A stretch of DNA of 64,000 nt from Bradyrhizobium sp. ISRA430 (lineage in GTDB: Bacteria; Pseudomonadota; Alphaproteobacteria; Rhizobiales; Xanthobacteraceae), in contig NZ_CP094516.1 of NCBI RefSeq assembly GCF_029909975.1, forward strand, positions 5,828,001 through 5,892,000, given 5' to 3'. Shown piece after piece: positions 1-9,223 of this stretch. Numbering within the stretch: the first letter of the stretch is position 1; each line of letters starts with the position of its first letter. The notes under the pieces are model-generated. The model ran no database searches. It was given only the letters and a program-made list of their open reading frames with translations, and was not told where the DNA came from. The position numbers and the translations under genes are program-made.

Positions 1-634
1 ACGCCTGGCCCAGGATCGCGCCGGCGATGCAGCCGTAGCGGAGGAGAGCGCCGGTCTTCATCTGCTGCAGACGCGCGACATCGACCGGCTCGCGGTCGCC
101 GAACCGGCCTTCGCCGGCGAGATCGAGCATCTGGCCGCCGACCATGCCGCCGATGCCGGCGCAGCGCGCCAGCGCACGCGTCAGCAGCAGCCGCACTGTG
201 GCGTCGCGATGGACCTCGTCGCGGGTGATGATGTCGAAGGCGAGCGTCAACAGGCCGTCGCCGGCGAGGATCGCGGTGGCATCGTCGGTCTTCTTGTGCA
301 GGGTGGGCCGGCCGCGGCGCAGATCCGAATTGTCCATCGCCGGCAGATCGTCATGGATCAGCGAATAGCAGTGGATGCATTCCAGCGCGGCGCCGGCGAG
401 CAGGGCGGCCTCGCGCGGCACGCCGAACACCGCGGCGCTCTCGACCACCAGGAACGGCCGCAGGCGCTTGCCGCCGTTGAGGCTCGAATAGCGCATTGCG
501 TCCATCAGCCGCTTGGGCCGGGCAATTTCATCAGGCAGGATGTCGTCCGACAGCAGGCGCCCGAGCAGGGCCTCGGTGTCATCAGCGGTCTTGTCCAGAC
601 GTTTGGCGAAATCGGACGGGGACGTGCCGGTCAT
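1..634 (-). CDS. ispA: Farnesyl diphosphate synthase (polyprenyl synthetase), 3' end outside window
   Basis: The gene runs off the left edge, so only the first 211 residues are visible; the family is usually about 300 long. The family condenses isopentenyl diphosphate with allylic diphosphates in the cytosol, feeding quinones, hopanoids and undecaprenyl carriers. Seen directly: GGKRLRP at residues 54-60 and the first Asp-rich motif DDLPAMD at 95-101, followed by RRGRPTLHK, the usual layout of short-chain trans-prenyl synthases. The second Asp-rich motif would lie beyond the edge, so chain-length specificity cannot be fully judged; farnesyl is inferred from overall similarity to IspA. The start ATG at 634 gives MTGTSPSDF. 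It is divergent from mtgA. Confidence 0.9.
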   Translation of the reverse strand, partial: MTGTSPSDFAKRLDKTADDTEALLGRLLSDDILPDEIARPKRLMDAMRYSSLNGGKRLRPFLVVESAAVFGVPREAALLAGAALECIHCYSLIHDDLPAMDNSDLRRGRPTLHKKTDDATAILAGDGLLTLAFDIITRDEVHRDATVRLLLTRALARCAGIGGMVGGQMLDLAGEGRFGDREPVDVARLQQMKTGALLRYGCIAGAILGQA

Positions 635-795
635 CAAGAAGGGCTCCAGAACTAAAAATCGGCGGGACAATCCTTTATGCGCTCGCCTCAGTCAATCGTT
701 TGGAAGGCCTTAAAAGTGCTGGAAAAGGCCAGAATTATCACAGGCTTAATGGCCGAGCCCGTGGCCGCGTTTGATTTTGCGCCGGAAAGGTTGCT

Positions 796-1476
796 TTGCG
801 CGTTCTCAAGACCCTGATCGTGGTGCTTGCGATCGCGCTGCTCGCGCCCTACGCAGTTGCGCCGTTCTACCGCGCCGGCCATCCCGTTTCGACGCTGATG
901 GCCTGGCGGTCCCTGCGCGGCGCACCGATGCACCGGGAATGGATAGATCTTTCGGCGATGTCGCCTTACCTGCCGCGATCGGTGGTGGCGGCCGAGGACG
1001 CCCACTTCTGCAGGCACCGCGGCATCGACTGGGGCGCGCTGCGCGAGGCAATTGATGACGCGCAGGAGGACGGTACGCCGTTCCGGGGCGCCTCCACCAT
1101 CACCCAGCAGGTGGCCAAGAACCTGTTCCTCTGGCAGGGGCGGGATTTCGTGCGCAAGGCGCTGGAGTTTCCGCTCGCGCTGTGGATCGACTTCGTCCTG
1201 CCCAAGTCGCGGATCCTGGAAATCTACCTCAACATCGCCGAGTTCGGCCCGCGGGGCCAGTTTGGGGTCGAGGCGGGCAGCGCCTATGCCTTCGGCAAAT
1301 CGGCCGCGAACCTGTCTTCTCGGGAGGCGGCCCTACTGGCCTCGATTCTGCCGAATCCGGTCAAACGCAGTGCCAAAAGCCCCGGTCCGGGCATGCGGCG
1401 GCTGGCCGCAATCTATATGGCGCGGGGGCAGGCGAGCTCGCTTGCAACCTGCTGGCGGGAAAATCGCGGATTTTGA
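796..1476 (+). CDS. mtgA: Monofunctional peptidoglycan glycosyltransferase
   Basis: GT51-family enzyme that polymerises lipid II into glycan strands at the outer face of the inner membrane. The 226-residue protein starts with a single hydrophobic segment (about residues 5-22) acting as an anchor, then shows the family motifs [12 protein letters not shown] (catalytic Glu in the first motif) and [16 protein letters not shown]. It has no transpeptidase domain, and its length is normal for MtgA. The start is a TTG codon at 796, preceded by GGAAAGG with 5 nt spacing. It stands alone, divergent from ispA, and rpmF follows after about 165 nt. Confidence 0.93.
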   Translation: MRVLKTLIVVLAIALLAPYAVAPFYRAGHPVSTLMAWRSLRGAPMHREWIDLSAMSPYLPRSVVAAEDAHFCRHRGIDWGALREAIDDAQEDGTPFRGASTITQQVAKNLFLWQGRDFVRKALEFPLALWIDFVLPKSRILEIYLNIAEFGPRGQFGVEAGSAYAFGKSAANLSSREAALLASILPNPVKRSAKSPGPGMRRLAAIYMARGQASSLATCWRENRGF

Positions 1477-1640
1477 GCTCTTTTCGGGCATATTTTCCGG
1501 TCCAAAACCCTAGCTTTGCCGCCAGCCTTCCTCTATAAGCGCGGCCTTGATCGGCATTCAGCTCGCCTCGTATTGCGGGTGCTGAGCCGTCCCCTCGCGG
1601 ACGATGCCCGGAAAACACCAATCCCTAGAGGATATTGATA

Positions 1641-1823
1641 ATGGCCGTTCCGAGAAGAAAAACCTCGCCGTCGCGCCGTGGCATGCGCCGCTCGGCGGAT
1701 GCTCTCAAGAAGCCGACCTATGTCGAGGACAAGGATTCCGGCGAGCTCCGCCGCCCGCACCATCTCGACCTCAAGACCGGCATGTACAAGGGCCGCCAGG
1801 TCTTGAAGAAGAAAGAGTCCTAA
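1641..1823 (+). CDS. rpmF: 50S ribosomal protein L32
   Basis: A 60-residue basic protein starting [18 protein letters not shown], the conserved N-terminus of bacterial L32. It belongs to the large ribosomal subunit. The start at 1641 is chosen because family members begin with MAVP; a TTG two codons upstream is ignored. The central [14 protein letters not shown] replaces the zinc-binding Cys pairs found in some L32 forms, so this is the Cys-less version common in alphaproteobacteria. mtgA upstream and rpmF here are a frequent pair in Bradyrhizobium relatives (knowledge). Confidence 0.97.
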   Translation: MAVPRRKTSPSRRGMRRSADALKKPTYVEDKDSGELRRPHHLDLKTGMYKGRQVLKKKES

Positions 1824-1974
1824 AGGCTGGCGTTTTCGGTTGGGCGCGGCGACGTGGCCCCTGATTTCGGCCTATCCAAGAGCTATGATGCATTAGGTGG
1901 TGACGGCGGCGGAGCAAATGCTTCGCCGCCGCATTGTCCTGTCCGGACGTCTTGATCGAGAAGGCATTTTGCCG

Positions 1975-2607
1975 ATGGTCGGTTTCCCGCTGCTTCTGAT
2001 TCCGCTCGCGGTCTACAACATCATCGCCTTCCTGATGCCGACCGTGTCGTTCACGGACGTGTTGTTCAAGGTGCCGATGGTGACGGGCGAGGCCTGGCCG
2101 GTCACGCTCGCCGACCTCCTGCTCGCCCTCGGCGTGGTGCTGTTGCTGCTCGAGGTGGTCAAGGGGGCGCGGCCGGGGGCCAAGTTCCTGATGGATCACC
2201 TGCTGTCGCTGATCGTGTTCGGCGCGGCTGCGGCCGAATTCGTGATGTGGCCGAAATTCGGCAACTCCACCTATTTCCTCCTGGTGCTGCTCGCGATGGC
2301 CGATTTTCTCGGCGGCATCGCCCAGCGCACGCGCCGCCGCATCACCTATGTTCCTGCCGAGGCCGTGACGACGCCGCGCAAGGCCAAGCGCCAGGCCGAG
2401 CCGCCGGCGTCGGCGGACGAGATCTTCCAGCCGAAGCACGAGCCGGCGCCTGCGCCGGTGCCGCCCGCGCCTTCGGCGCAATCGGTCGCCGAGTCCGTGC
2501 TGAAGGATCATCCCGCACCGAAGCCTGCCACGCAGTCGCCGGAAATCCCCTCGCCGGATTTACAGCCGGGCAACGGCACGCCGCCTTCCGACACGCCGCC
2601 GCGCTGA
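1975..2607 (+). CDS. Membrane protein of unknown function with Pro-rich tail
   Basis: About 210 residues. Three to four hydrophobic segments are visible in the first 120 residues (GFPLLLIPLAVYNIIAF; LADLLLALGVVLLLLEVV; LLSLIVFGAAAAEFVMW; YFLLVLLAMADFLGGI), followed by a cytosolic tail rich in Pro, Ala and charged residues. No named family is recognised. The start at 1975 is preferred over a GTG at 1897 because the hydrophobic region begins right after it and GAGAAGG lies about 10 nt upstream; the upstream extension is basic and not membrane-like. It stands alone and convergent with the small gene at 2615-2875. Confidence 0.75.
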   Translation: MVGFPLLLIPLAVYNIIAFLMPTVSFTDVLFKVPMVTGEAWPVTLADLLLALGVVLLLLEVVKGARPGAKFLMDHLLSLIVFGAAAAEFVMWPKFGNSTYFLLVLLAMADFLGGIAQRTRRRITYVPAEAVTTPRKAKRQAEPPASADEIFQPKHEPAPAPVPPAPSAQSVAESVLKDHPAPKPATQSPEIPSPDLQPGNGTPPSDTPPR

Positions 2608-2614
2608 TTTTCCC

Positions 2615-2875
2615 TCAAGCCACCTGCCGCGTGCGGGCGCCGACGCTGGGCAATGGGCACTTGCTGCCATAGGCCGTCCGCGCATCCTCGGGCGAGGCGC
2701 GGCGCAGCCGGCTGGTCTGGGGCAGGTGCTCGGCATTGGCGATGAGCTGGGTGACGAAGCTCGAATCCGGCCGCGGCAGCGGCACCTTGCGTGCCCACTG
2801 CAATGTCTGTGTCAACGGCACCAGGGCCGTGCCTGTGCCGCCTTCTGCCTCATCCGATCGATCAGTACTCAACAT
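2615..2875 (-). CDS. Small conserved hypothetical protein
   Basis: An 86-residue reading frame with a low-complexity start and a more conserved-looking core (PRPDSSFVTQLIANAEHLPQ, then TSRLRRASPEDARTAY). The core resembles a short family with a PDSSFVTxLIAxAE pattern that I recall as common in rhizobia, but no function is known. It has no signal peptide or membrane segment. It fills most of the gap between the membrane protein and the PAS-GGDEF-EAL gene and runs against both. The start ATG at 2875 lacks a good ribosome-binding site, so the N-terminus is uncertain. Confidence 0.55.
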   Translation of the reverse strand: MLSTDRSDEAEGGTGTALVPLTQTLQWARKVPLPRPDSSFVTQLIANAEHLPQTSRLRRASPEDARTAYGSKCPLPSVGARTRQVA

Positions 2876-3055
2876 CGCAAATCACCGTTGATCTGGCGGA
2901 ACTGTCGCGTTTCGGGACGCTGACGCCGCTGCGTGTCATGTACTCGCAAGGCCTATGCCGGCCGGACCGGTTTGGTTCCGACCCCGCCTTCGAACGTGGT
3001 TTCCAAATTGTTTATGAACTTTGCCTAGGGTCGAGAGCGAATCTGGCTCTATCCT

Positions 3056-4792
3056 GTGCCGGCTCAGGACTCCCCGCTGTCCCGAAACGAGGCGAATTTG
3101 ACCCCTGCATTGCCGCAAGCCTCCGCAATCCTGGCCGGCCTCGGCCAGGCCGTGTTCGTCTGGGACCTCGCCAGCGATGCCATTGTCTGGAGTGAGCATG
3201 TCGATGCGGTCTTTCCCGGCATCCCCACTGAGCGGCTTGCCATCGGCGCCGAATTCGCCAAGCTGATCGAGCCCGCGCAATCGCTGCGCGCCGCTGCGCT
3301 GGCCCAGACTTCGGCCGTGCATGGTGCCGACGGCACGCCCTACCGCGTCGAATACGGCGTGCGCATGAGCGCCTCCGATCCCGTGGTCTGGATCGAGGAG
3401 ACCGGTCGCTGGTTCGCCGGCCCCGACGGTCGCCCGGTGCGGGCTCAGGGCATCGTTTGCATCAACAATGAGCGCCACGCCCGCGACGAGGAACTGGCGA
3501 GGCTGGCCCGTCTCGATCCGCTGACCGGCGAGCTCAACCGTACCCATCTGATCGCGGCCCTGGCCGAGGCGATCGAGGAGGCGACCCGTTTCCGCTCGAC
3601 CTCGGCCTTCATGCTGCTCGGCATCGATCATCTCGCCCGCGTCAATGACGCCTTCGGCTTCGACGTTGCCGATGCCGTGATCCTCGACGTCGCCAAGCGC
3701 ATCCGCGCGCGCCTGCGCGGCGGCGACGTGCTCGGCCGCTTCTCCGGCAACAAGTTCGGCCTGATCCTGAAGAACTGCACCATCGACGACATGAACGTCG
3801 CCGCCGAGCGCTTTCTCGCCGGGATCCGCGACGAGGTTGTGCCGACAAGGTCCGGGCCGGTCTCCGTCACCGCCTCGATCGGCGCCGTCAGCGTGCCGCG
3901 CTATGCCCGCAGCACCGATGAGGCAATCAACCGCGCCCATGAAACGCTAGACGCCGCCAAGCGCCGCCGCGCCGGCTCCTTCGCTGCGTGGCGTCCGAAC
4001 GCCGAGCGCGACGCACAGCGCCGCGTCAATATCCGCGTCACCGACGAGATCGTGACTGCGTTGAACGAACGCCGCATCCTGCTCGCCTACGAGCCGGTGG
4101 TGGCCGCAGGCACGCGCGAGGACGCATTCCACGAATGCCTGGTGCGGATGGACCAGGGCGACGGCCAGGTGCTGCTCGCGCCCGACATCGTGCCGGTGGC
4201 CGAACGGCTCGGCCTCATTCGCCTGGTCGATCACCGCGTCCTCGAGCTCGTGGTCGCCGAGCTCGCCGCTTCGCCCGATGTCCGGCTCAGCCTCAACATT
4301 TCGCCGGACACCACCATGGATCCGGACTGGTGGGCGGGAATCGAGTCGCTGATGCATGCCCATCCCGGCGTTGCCGAGCGGCTGATCGTCGAGATCACCG
4401 AGACGGTGGCCATCCAGGACATCGACGACGTCCGCGCCTTCGTCGGGCGCCTGAAGCATTTCGGCAGCCGCATCGCGATCGACGATTTCGGCGCCGGCTA
4501 CACCTCGTTCCGCAATTTGCGCAAGCTCGGCGTCGACATGGTCAAGATCGACGGCGCCTTCGTGCAGAACATCACCCATTCCGCCGACGACCGCGCCTTC
4601 GTGCAGACCCTGATCGACCTCGCCCGCCGCCTCGACATCAAGACGGTCGCCGAATGGGTGCAGGACGAGGAGGCAGCAAGCATGCTGCGTGACTGGGGCT
4701 GCGACTACATCCAGGGCCGCCTGATCGGGCTGGCGTCAGCCGAGCGACCATGGGGCGCTCCGCCGAACAATGCAGTACCTGCGGCGGGGTAG
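3056..4792 (+). CDS. PAS-GGDEF-EAL protein with degenerate catalytic motifs
   Basis: A 578-residue soluble protein in the cyclic-di-GMP signalling class. An N-terminal PAS-like region (about residues 25-140) is followed by a GGDEF domain (about 150-310) and an EAL domain (about 330-565). The GGDEF signature is replaced by SGNKF at residues 230-234, so diguanylate cyclase activity is unlikely. The EAL motif reads ECL (Glu360). Downstream NISPDT, EITET, DDFGAGY and VKID are kept, but AEGVE is changed to AEWVQ. Phosphodiesterase activity is therefore possible but uncertain; a c-di-GMP or GTP sensor is the alternative. The GTG at 3056 has no clear Shine-Dalgarno; a TTG at 3098 preceded by GAGG could be the real start. 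Confidence 0.88.
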   Translation: MPAQDSPLSRNEANLTPALPQASAILAGLGQAVFVWDLASDAIVWSEHVDAVFPGIPTERLAIGAEFAKLIEPAQSLRAAALAQTSAVHGADGTPYRVEYGVRMSASDPVVWIEETGRWFAGPDGRPVRAQGIVCINNERHARDEELARLARLDPLTGELNRTHLIAALAEAIEEATRFRSTSAFMLLGIDHLARVNDAFGFDVADAVILDVAKRIRARLRGGDVLGRFSGNKFGLILKNCTIDDMNVAAERFLAGIRDEVVPTRSGPVSVTASIGAVSVPRYARSTDEAINRAHETLDAAKRRRAGSFAAWRPNAERDAQRRVNIRVTDEIVTALNERRILLAYEPVVAAGTREDAFHECLVRMDQGDGQVLLAPDIVPVAERLGLIRLVDHRVLELVVAELAASPDVRLSLNISPDTTMDPDWWAGIESLMHAHPGVAERLIVEITETVAIQDIDDVRAFVGRLKHFGSRIAIDDFGAGYTSFRNLRKLGVDMVKIDGAFVQNITHSADDRAFVQTLIDLARRLDIKTVAEWVQDEEAASMLRDWGCDYIQGRLIGLASAERPWGAPPNNAVPAAG

Positions 4793-4834
4793 GGATCGTG
4801 GGGGTGGGTTACCTGACCCACCCTCCAAATCTCC

Positions 4835-6343
4835 TCACGCCCCTTCGTCCAATGCCACCAGCTCGCGCTTCTTGCGCAGCGACGGCAGCAGCGGCGCGAT
4901 CAGCAGCACCAGCGCGAGCGCAAGGCACGCTGCCGAGATCGGCCGCTGCACGAAGGTCCAGAGATCGCCCTGCGAGAGGATCAGCGACTTGCGCAAGTTG
5001 TTCTCCATCATCGGTCCCAGCACGAAGGCCAGCACCAGCGGCGCCGGCTCGAAGCCGAGCTTGCGCATGAAGTAGCCGATGGCGCCGAAGGCAATCATCA
5101 CATAGACGTCGAACACGTTGTTGCTGGAGCAGTAGACGCCGAGGATCGTGAACAGGATGATCAGCGGGAACAGGATGTTGTAGGGCAGCTTCAGAAGCTG
5201 TACCCACATGCCGATCATCGGCAGGTTGAGCACCAGCAGCATCAGATTGCCGATATACATGCTGGCAACGATGCCCCAGAACAGACCTGGGTTTTGCGTG
5301 ATGAGCAGTGGTCCCGGCTGCAGGCCGTGAATGACGAACGCCCCGAGCAGCAGCGCCATCACCACGTTCGGCGGGATGCCCAACGTCATCAGCGGAATGA
5401 ACGCCCCGCCCGCGGCCGCATTGTTGGCGGACTCCGGACCTGCGACGCCCTCGATCGCGCCATGGCCAAAGCGCTCCGGCGATTTCGACAGCCGCTTCTC
5501 CAGTGCATAGGACGCAAACGACGCCACTACTGCGCCGCCGCCCGGCAAAATGCCGAGCAGGAAGCCAAGGAGCGTGCCGCGCGCGACGGGGCCGGCGCTG
5601 GCCTGCCAGTCGGCCCTGTCAGGCAAAAGCTGAGTGATCTTCGTGTTGATGATGTCGCGCTTGATGGCCTGCTCGGTGTTGAGCAGCACCTCGGCGACGC
5701 CGAACAGGCCCATCACGACGGGCACGAGACCGATGCCGTCGATTAGTTCCATGCGGCCGAAGGTGAGGCGCGGCTGCGCCGTGATACTGTCGAGCCCGAT
5801 CAGCCCGAGCACGACGCCGATGCAAGCCATCAACAGCGCCTTCGGCATCGAGCCTTGCGTCAGGAAGGTGAGCACGACGAGGCCGAGAACCATCAGGCTG
5901 AAATACTCGGCGGGCCCGAATGCGATCGCGATGCTGGCGAGCTTTGGCGCCACGAGCATCAGGGCGACGAGCGCAAATGTGCCGGCGATGAAGGAGCCGA
6001 AGGCGGAGATGCCCAGCGCAGGGCCCGCGCGCCCCTGCTTCGCCATCTGGTGGCCGTCGATGCAGGTCACGACGGAAGCCGCTTCGCCGGGGATGTTGAC
6101 CAGGATCGAGGTCGTCGAGCCGCCATACATCGAGCCGTAGTAGATGCCGGCCATCATGATGATGCCGGACTCCGGCGTGCCTGATAGCGTCACCGGCAAC
6201 AGCAGCGACATCGCCGAGATCGGCCCGATGCCGGGCAATACGCCGACCAGCGTGCCGATGAAGACGCCGATGAAGCAGTAGAGAAGGTTGATTCCCGTCA
6301 GCGCGACGCCGAATCCGTGCGCGACATTGGCGAGCGTATCCAT
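4835..6343 (-). CDS. tctA: Tripartite tricarboxylate transporter, large permease subunit
   Basis: A 502-residue inner-membrane protein made of many hydrophobic segments, the normal length for TctA. The signature [17 protein letters not shown] lies near residues 38-54, and a second [12 protein letters not shown] occurs mid-protein, reflecting the internal repeat of the family. It forms the transport channel with TctB, driven by the ion gradient, for a carboxylate delivered by the periplasmic TctC. It starts 4 nt after tctB ends, so the genes are one transcript in the order tctC-tctB-tctA. The substrate cannot be read from sequence; many TctC paralogues in this order of bacteria bind different organic acids. 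Confidence 0.95.
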   Translation of the reverse strand: MDTLANVAHGFGVALTGINLLYCFIGVFIGTLVGVLPGIGPISAMSLLLPVTLSGTPESGIIMMAGIYYGSMYGGSTTSILVNIPGEAASVVTCIDGHQMAKQGRAGPALGISAFGSFIAGTFALVALMLVAPKLASIAIAFGPAEYFSLMVLGLVVLTFLTQGSMPKALLMACIGVVLGLIGLDSITAQPRLTFGRMELIDGIGLVPVVMGLFGVAEVLLNTEQAIKRDIINTKITQLLPDRADWQASAGPVARGTLLGFLLGILPGGGAVVASFASYALEKRLSKSPERFGHGAIEGVAGPESANNAAAGGAFIPLMTLGIPPNVVMALLLGAFVIHGLQPGPLLITQNPGLFWGIVASMYIGNLMLLVLNLPMIGMWVQLLKLPYNILFPLIILFTILGVYCSSNNVFDVYVMIAFGAIGYFMRKLGFEPAPLVLAFVLGPMMENNLRKSLILSQGDLWTFVQRPISAACLALALVLLIAPLLPSLRKKRELVALDEGA

Positions 6344-6347
6344 GCGG

Positions 6348-6833
6348 TCAACCGATCCCGAGCAAGCCCGAGGGCAGTTGGATCAACAGCAGGCGCTTGA
6401 GCACCCACCACATGCCGACCGGAACCAGCACGGCGATCGGAACTGCCAGCGTCCAGCGCACGGGATCGATCACGCGCAAGAGCAGCAGCATCAGCGGGAT
6501 CGACGACAGCAGGAAACCGAGCGGCTCCAGTGCGAAGGAGAACGCGGCGAGGCAGGCGATCAGCAGAAGCGGCTTGGTCCAGCGCACATTCTCCCAGCGG
6601 GAGGCCAGCGTCGGCCCGCCCTCGGTGACCGCCGAGACGATGATCGCGCCTGCGAACACGCACATCAGAATCCCCGTATAGAACAGCACGTAGCCGGAGC
6701 CTGGATCGTTGATGGTGCCGAGCTTGAGCTTCAAACCCGACCAGATCACGAAGCCTCCGAGCGCGAACCCGATCAGCCCGCCCCAGAGTTCGGAATTGCT
6801 GAGACGGAGTTTGACGTTGGTGTCATTATTCAT
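6348..6833 (-). CDS. tctB: Tripartite tricarboxylate transporter, small permease subunit
   Basis: A 161-residue protein with four hydrophobic segments (for example LWGGLIGFALGGFVIWSGL and WTLAVPIAVLVPVGMWWVL), matching TctB in size and topology. It partners TctA in the inner membrane. It lies between tctC (about 150 nt upstream, with a palindromic repeat in the gap) and tctA (4 nt downstream). TctB sequences are poorly conserved, so the call leans on topology and position. Confidence 0.9.
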   Translation of the reverse strand: MNNDTNVKLRLSNSELWGGLIGFALGGFVIWSGLKLKLGTINDPGSGYVLFYTGILMCVFAGAIIVSAVTEGGPTLASRWENVRWTKPLLLIACLAAFSFALEPLGFLLSSIPLMLLLLRVIDPVRWTLAVPIAVLVPVGMWWVLKRLLLIQLPSGLLGIG

Positions 6834-6911
6834 GCGCAGCGCTTTCGGATCGCCTTCGTTCTGAGGTGGCGGAGCGCAGCGCAGCCCTCGAAGGGGCGGC
6901 GGTACCCCGAT

Positions 6912-6959
6912 CCATCCTTCGAGGCGAGCCGCAAGTGCGGCTCGCGCCTCAGGATGACG
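6912..6959. repeat. Dispersed palindromic repeat between tctC and tctB
   Basis: The stretch beginning catccttcgagg and ending cctcaggatgac contains a perfect 10-bp stem with a 2-nt loop (gcgagccgca at 6924-6933, tgcggctcgc at 6936-6945). The catccttcgag start recurs near 33058. It lies between tctC and tctB within the same transcript, so it could act as a processing or stabilising hairpin that makes the periplasmic protein more abundant than the permease (inference). Confidence 0.6.
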
Positions 6960-6983
6960 CCTTCACTTGCAGTCGCCACGGTC

Positions 6984-7961
6984 TTACTTCCTCGCAAGCC
7001 CGAGCGTGTCGATGACCTTGCGCTCGGACTCCGTGACCTCGACGACGAACTTCTTGTAGTCCTCAGTGTTCTTGTAGTTCGGCACCATGTCGTACTTGGC
7101 GAGGGTCGCCACCACTGCCGGGTCCTCTACCGCTTTCTTAAAGGCGTCGTGCAGCTTGGCGACGATTTTCGGGTCCATGCCCTTGGGCCCGGCGATGCCA
7201 AACGGGGAATCGTAGACCATGGGATAGCCGAGCTCCTTCAGGGTCGGCACGTCGGGATAGTTCGGCGAGCGCGAACCGGTCCATACCATCAACAGCCGGA
7301 GCTTGCCGGCGTCGACCAGCGGTCGCCATCCCGTGGAATCGGCCTGCAGCATGGTGTGCTGGCCGAGCACCGCGGCGTTGGTCTCCGCGCCGCCTTTGAA
7401 GGGGACCTGTGTGAGCTTGATTCCGGACATTGCGGCGATCTGCTCCATGCCGATATGCAGCGAGGTGCCGGTGCCCGGTGTCGCGTAGGTCACCTTGCCC
7501 GGATTGGCCTTGGCGAACTCCACCACGTCCTTCCAGCTCTTGAACTGCGAGTCCGTACTGGTGGTGACGCCGAAGGTGTAGCCGGTGAGATGAACGATGT
7601 AGCTAAAATCCTTCGCCGGATCCCATGACACTTCCTGCATCAGGGGTAGGCGGAAGACGGTGATCGGAATCTGGGAGATGGTGTAGCCGTCCGGCTTCGC
7701 GGCCGCTGCCATGGTCGCTGGTCCGACCGTCCCGCCGCCACCGGCCTTGTTGTCGATCACGATCGGCTGTCCCAATACTTTCGAGGCGCTGTCGGCGATC
7801 GCGCGCATCGAGATATCGGTCGATCCGCCGGCCGGCCATGGCACAATCAGCGTGATCGGTTTGCTGGGATAGTCCTGTGCACCGGCTGTGGTCGCGAGCA
7901 ACGCGCCCATGACAGCATGTATGGCGGCAAATGCGATCGTCTTCAGCCCGTATCGCGACAT
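6984..7961 (-). CDS. tctC: Tripartite tricarboxylate transporter substrate-binding protein (Bug/TctC family)
   Basis: A 325-residue periplasmic receptor. It begins with a Sec signal peptide (hydrophobic AFAAIHAVMGALLATTAGAQ, cleavage near residue 28), then YPSKPITLIVPWPAGGSTD, the typical Bug-family start. The motifs VIDNKAGGGGTVG and TYATPGTGTSLH are family hallmarks that shape the carboxylate pocket. It is first in the operon, as expected for an abundant receptor. No regulator of the TctDE two-component type lies next to it. Confidence 0.95.
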   Translation of the reverse strand: MSRYGLKTIAFAAIHAVMGALLATTAGAQDYPSKPITLIVPWPAGGSTDISMRAIADSASKVLGQPIVIDNKAGGGGTVGPATMAAAAKPDGYTISQIPITVFRLPLMQEVSWDPAKDFSYIVHLTGYTFGVTTSTDSQFKSWKDVVEFAKANPGKVTYATPGTGTSLHIGMEQIAAMSGIKLTQVPFKGGAETNAAVLGQHTMLQADSTGWRPLVDAGKLRLLMVWTGSRSPNYPDVPTLKELGYPMVYDSPFGIAGPKGMDPKIVAKLHDAFKKAVEDPAVVATLAKYDMVPNYKNTEDYKKFVVEVTESERKVIDTLGLARK

Positions 7962-8286
7962 CGAAACTCCTCCCTCGCAGCGGCCTCATTCGGACCGCCG
8001 TTTCTCGTTCTTGTGACGCGATTGTCCCTGAAATCACGAGAGAAGAAAAGCGCATTGCTCGGCGCGCGCGTGCGGTTGAGGTGGCAATCCCGCCAGAAAT
8101 GCCGCGTGCGACAATTGGTCGTTCGGACGCGTGCCGAGACACGGAATTTGGCATGGGGCGCGATCGGCAGACGACGCGTTTACGCGCCTGCGAGGCAGGC
8201 AGACTTCAGGAGCGCCACCCCACGCCTGCTTTCCTCCGGGGCGCGCGAACCGCTTACGCGGCGCGCCGAACTGAATTCGTTCGTGA
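7962..8286. other. Intergenic region without a recognised gene
   Basis: This 325-bp gap between the tctC start and the 3' end of the monooxygenase gene holds the tctC promoter region. Reading frames on both strands here are Arg- and Ser-rich and look like chance frames. I see no terminator hairpin and no family repeat. Confidence 0.4.
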
Positions 8287-8655
8287 CTACGCCACGCAGA
8301 TGTTCGGCACCGCGACCTTCTGAAACAGATGCGGGCTCGCGACGGCGGATGCGGGGTAGACCGAAATCTTCGCGCGGAATTCCGGATGGGTGAAGGCCGC
8401 GCGGAAATGCGCGTTGGATTCCCAGACCGCGTAGTTGAGATAGGTCGGATTGTCGCCGACGGCGCGGTGAAGCTGGGTCGAGATGAAGCCCGGTTGCTGC
8501 TTCATGAAGGCGGCATCGTCCTGCCAGCTCTTCAGGAAGCTTTGTTCGTCGGCCGCATCGAGCGTGAACAGGTTGACCAGCACCACGGGGCCGGCGTCGA
8601 GTGCGAGCTGGCGGTCGATCGGGAAGGCCGGGTCGAGCGGGCGCATCTGGGGCAT
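8287..8655 (-). CDS. Antibiotic biosynthesis monooxygenase (ABM)-like domain protein
   Basis: A 122-residue soluble protein that looks like a dimeric alpha/beta-barrel ABM protein: the strand VVLVNLFTL, then FLKSWQDDAAFMKQQPGFISTQLH written in family style, then YLNYAVWESNAHFRAAF. Such proteins act as small cofactor-free oxygenases on quinols or aromatic compounds, or as haem-handling proteins; the substrate here is unknown. The gene is divergent from a MarR regulator with an operator-rich gap, so it is very likely that regulator's target. The start ATG at 8655 is clear. Confidence 0.8.
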   Translation of the reverse strand: MPQMRPLDPAFPIDRQLALDAGPVVLVNLFTLDAADEQSFLKSWQDDAAFMKQQPGFISTQLHRAVGDNPTYLNYAVWESNAHFRAAFTHPEFRAKISVYPASAVASPHLFQKVAVPNICVA

Positions 8656-8678
8656 GACATTACTCCGTTTAATTTGGT

Positions 8679-8744
8679 ATCATCATGTCATTTCGACAAT
8701 GTGTGACATAGGTATTTGACATGATGATGTCAATACGGAAATAT
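8679..8744 (+). promoter_or_regulatory. MarR operator and promoter region with nested inverted repeats
   Basis: Between the divergent genes lie TGACAT-GATG-ATGTCA at 8717-8732 (6-bp perfect arms), a 12-bp inverted repeat atcatcatgtca (8679-8690) / tgacatgatgat (8717-8728), and ATGTCA (8685-8690) facing TGACAT (8704-8709). A TTGACA -35 candidate (8716-8721) overlaps the first operator, with a weak AAATAT -10 (8739-8744) at 17 nt. The layout predicts a MarR dimer blocking both promoters. Confidence 0.65.
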
Positions 8745-8752
8745 CGTAACAA

Positions 8753-9223
8753 ATGAGCAAGACCAAGCGGACCCCGGCGGGCGAAGCCCTGACCGGCTTC
8801 ATCCTCGACCTGTTCCGGGCCAACGGCCTGCTTCTGACCGCCGGCGACCGGCTGGTGGCTGGGCTCGGTCTCACCAGCGCGCGCTGGCAGATTCTGGGGG
8901 CAATCGTCGATGCCGAGCGGCCCGAGCCGGTCGCCTGGCTGGCGCGCAATCTCGGCGCCAACCGCCAGAACGTGCAGCGCATCGTCAACGATCTCGAGCG
9001 TGACGGTCTCGTCGCGTTCGAGACCAATCCGCATCACCGCCGGGCGCAGCTCGTGGTCCTCACCGACAAGGGCAGGCAGGTCTTCGATGCCGCCAGCCGC
9101 TTGCAGGTCCCGTGGGTCAACGGGCTGGCGAACGGATTGTCGGTCAGGGATATCGAAATGGCCCATCGCGTCGTGACCGCACTGCGAGCCGGTCTGAAAG
9201 ACGCCGGTGAAGCGAACGAATGA
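8753..9223 (+). CDS. MarR family transcriptional regulator
   Basis: A 156-residue winged-helix DNA-binding protein. The helix-turn-helix region reads WLARNLGANRQNVQRIVNDL, followed by a wing ending HHRRAQLVVLTDKG, the standard MarR pattern. Residues before and after form the helical dimer interface. MarR proteins usually repress a neighbouring gene and release on binding a phenolic or oxidised ligand. The divergent ABM-type gene and the palindromes between the two support autoregulation and control of that oxygenase. The start at 8753 (MSKTKRTP) lies 20 nt after the last operator half-site. Confidence 0.92.
   Translation: MSKTKRTPAGEALTGFILDLFRANGLLLTAGDRLVAGLGLTSARWQILGAIVDAERPEPVAWLARNLGANRQNVQRIVNDLERDGLVAFETNPHHRRAQLVVLTDKGRQVFDAASRLQVPWVNGLANGLSVRDIEMAHRVVTALRAGLKDAGEANE

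Noticed and set aside
7603..8323. Overlapping frames in the gap between tctC and the monooxygenase gene
   Set aside because: Frames on both strands are Arg/Ser/Ala-rich and overlap tctC or the ABM gene; nothing family-like.
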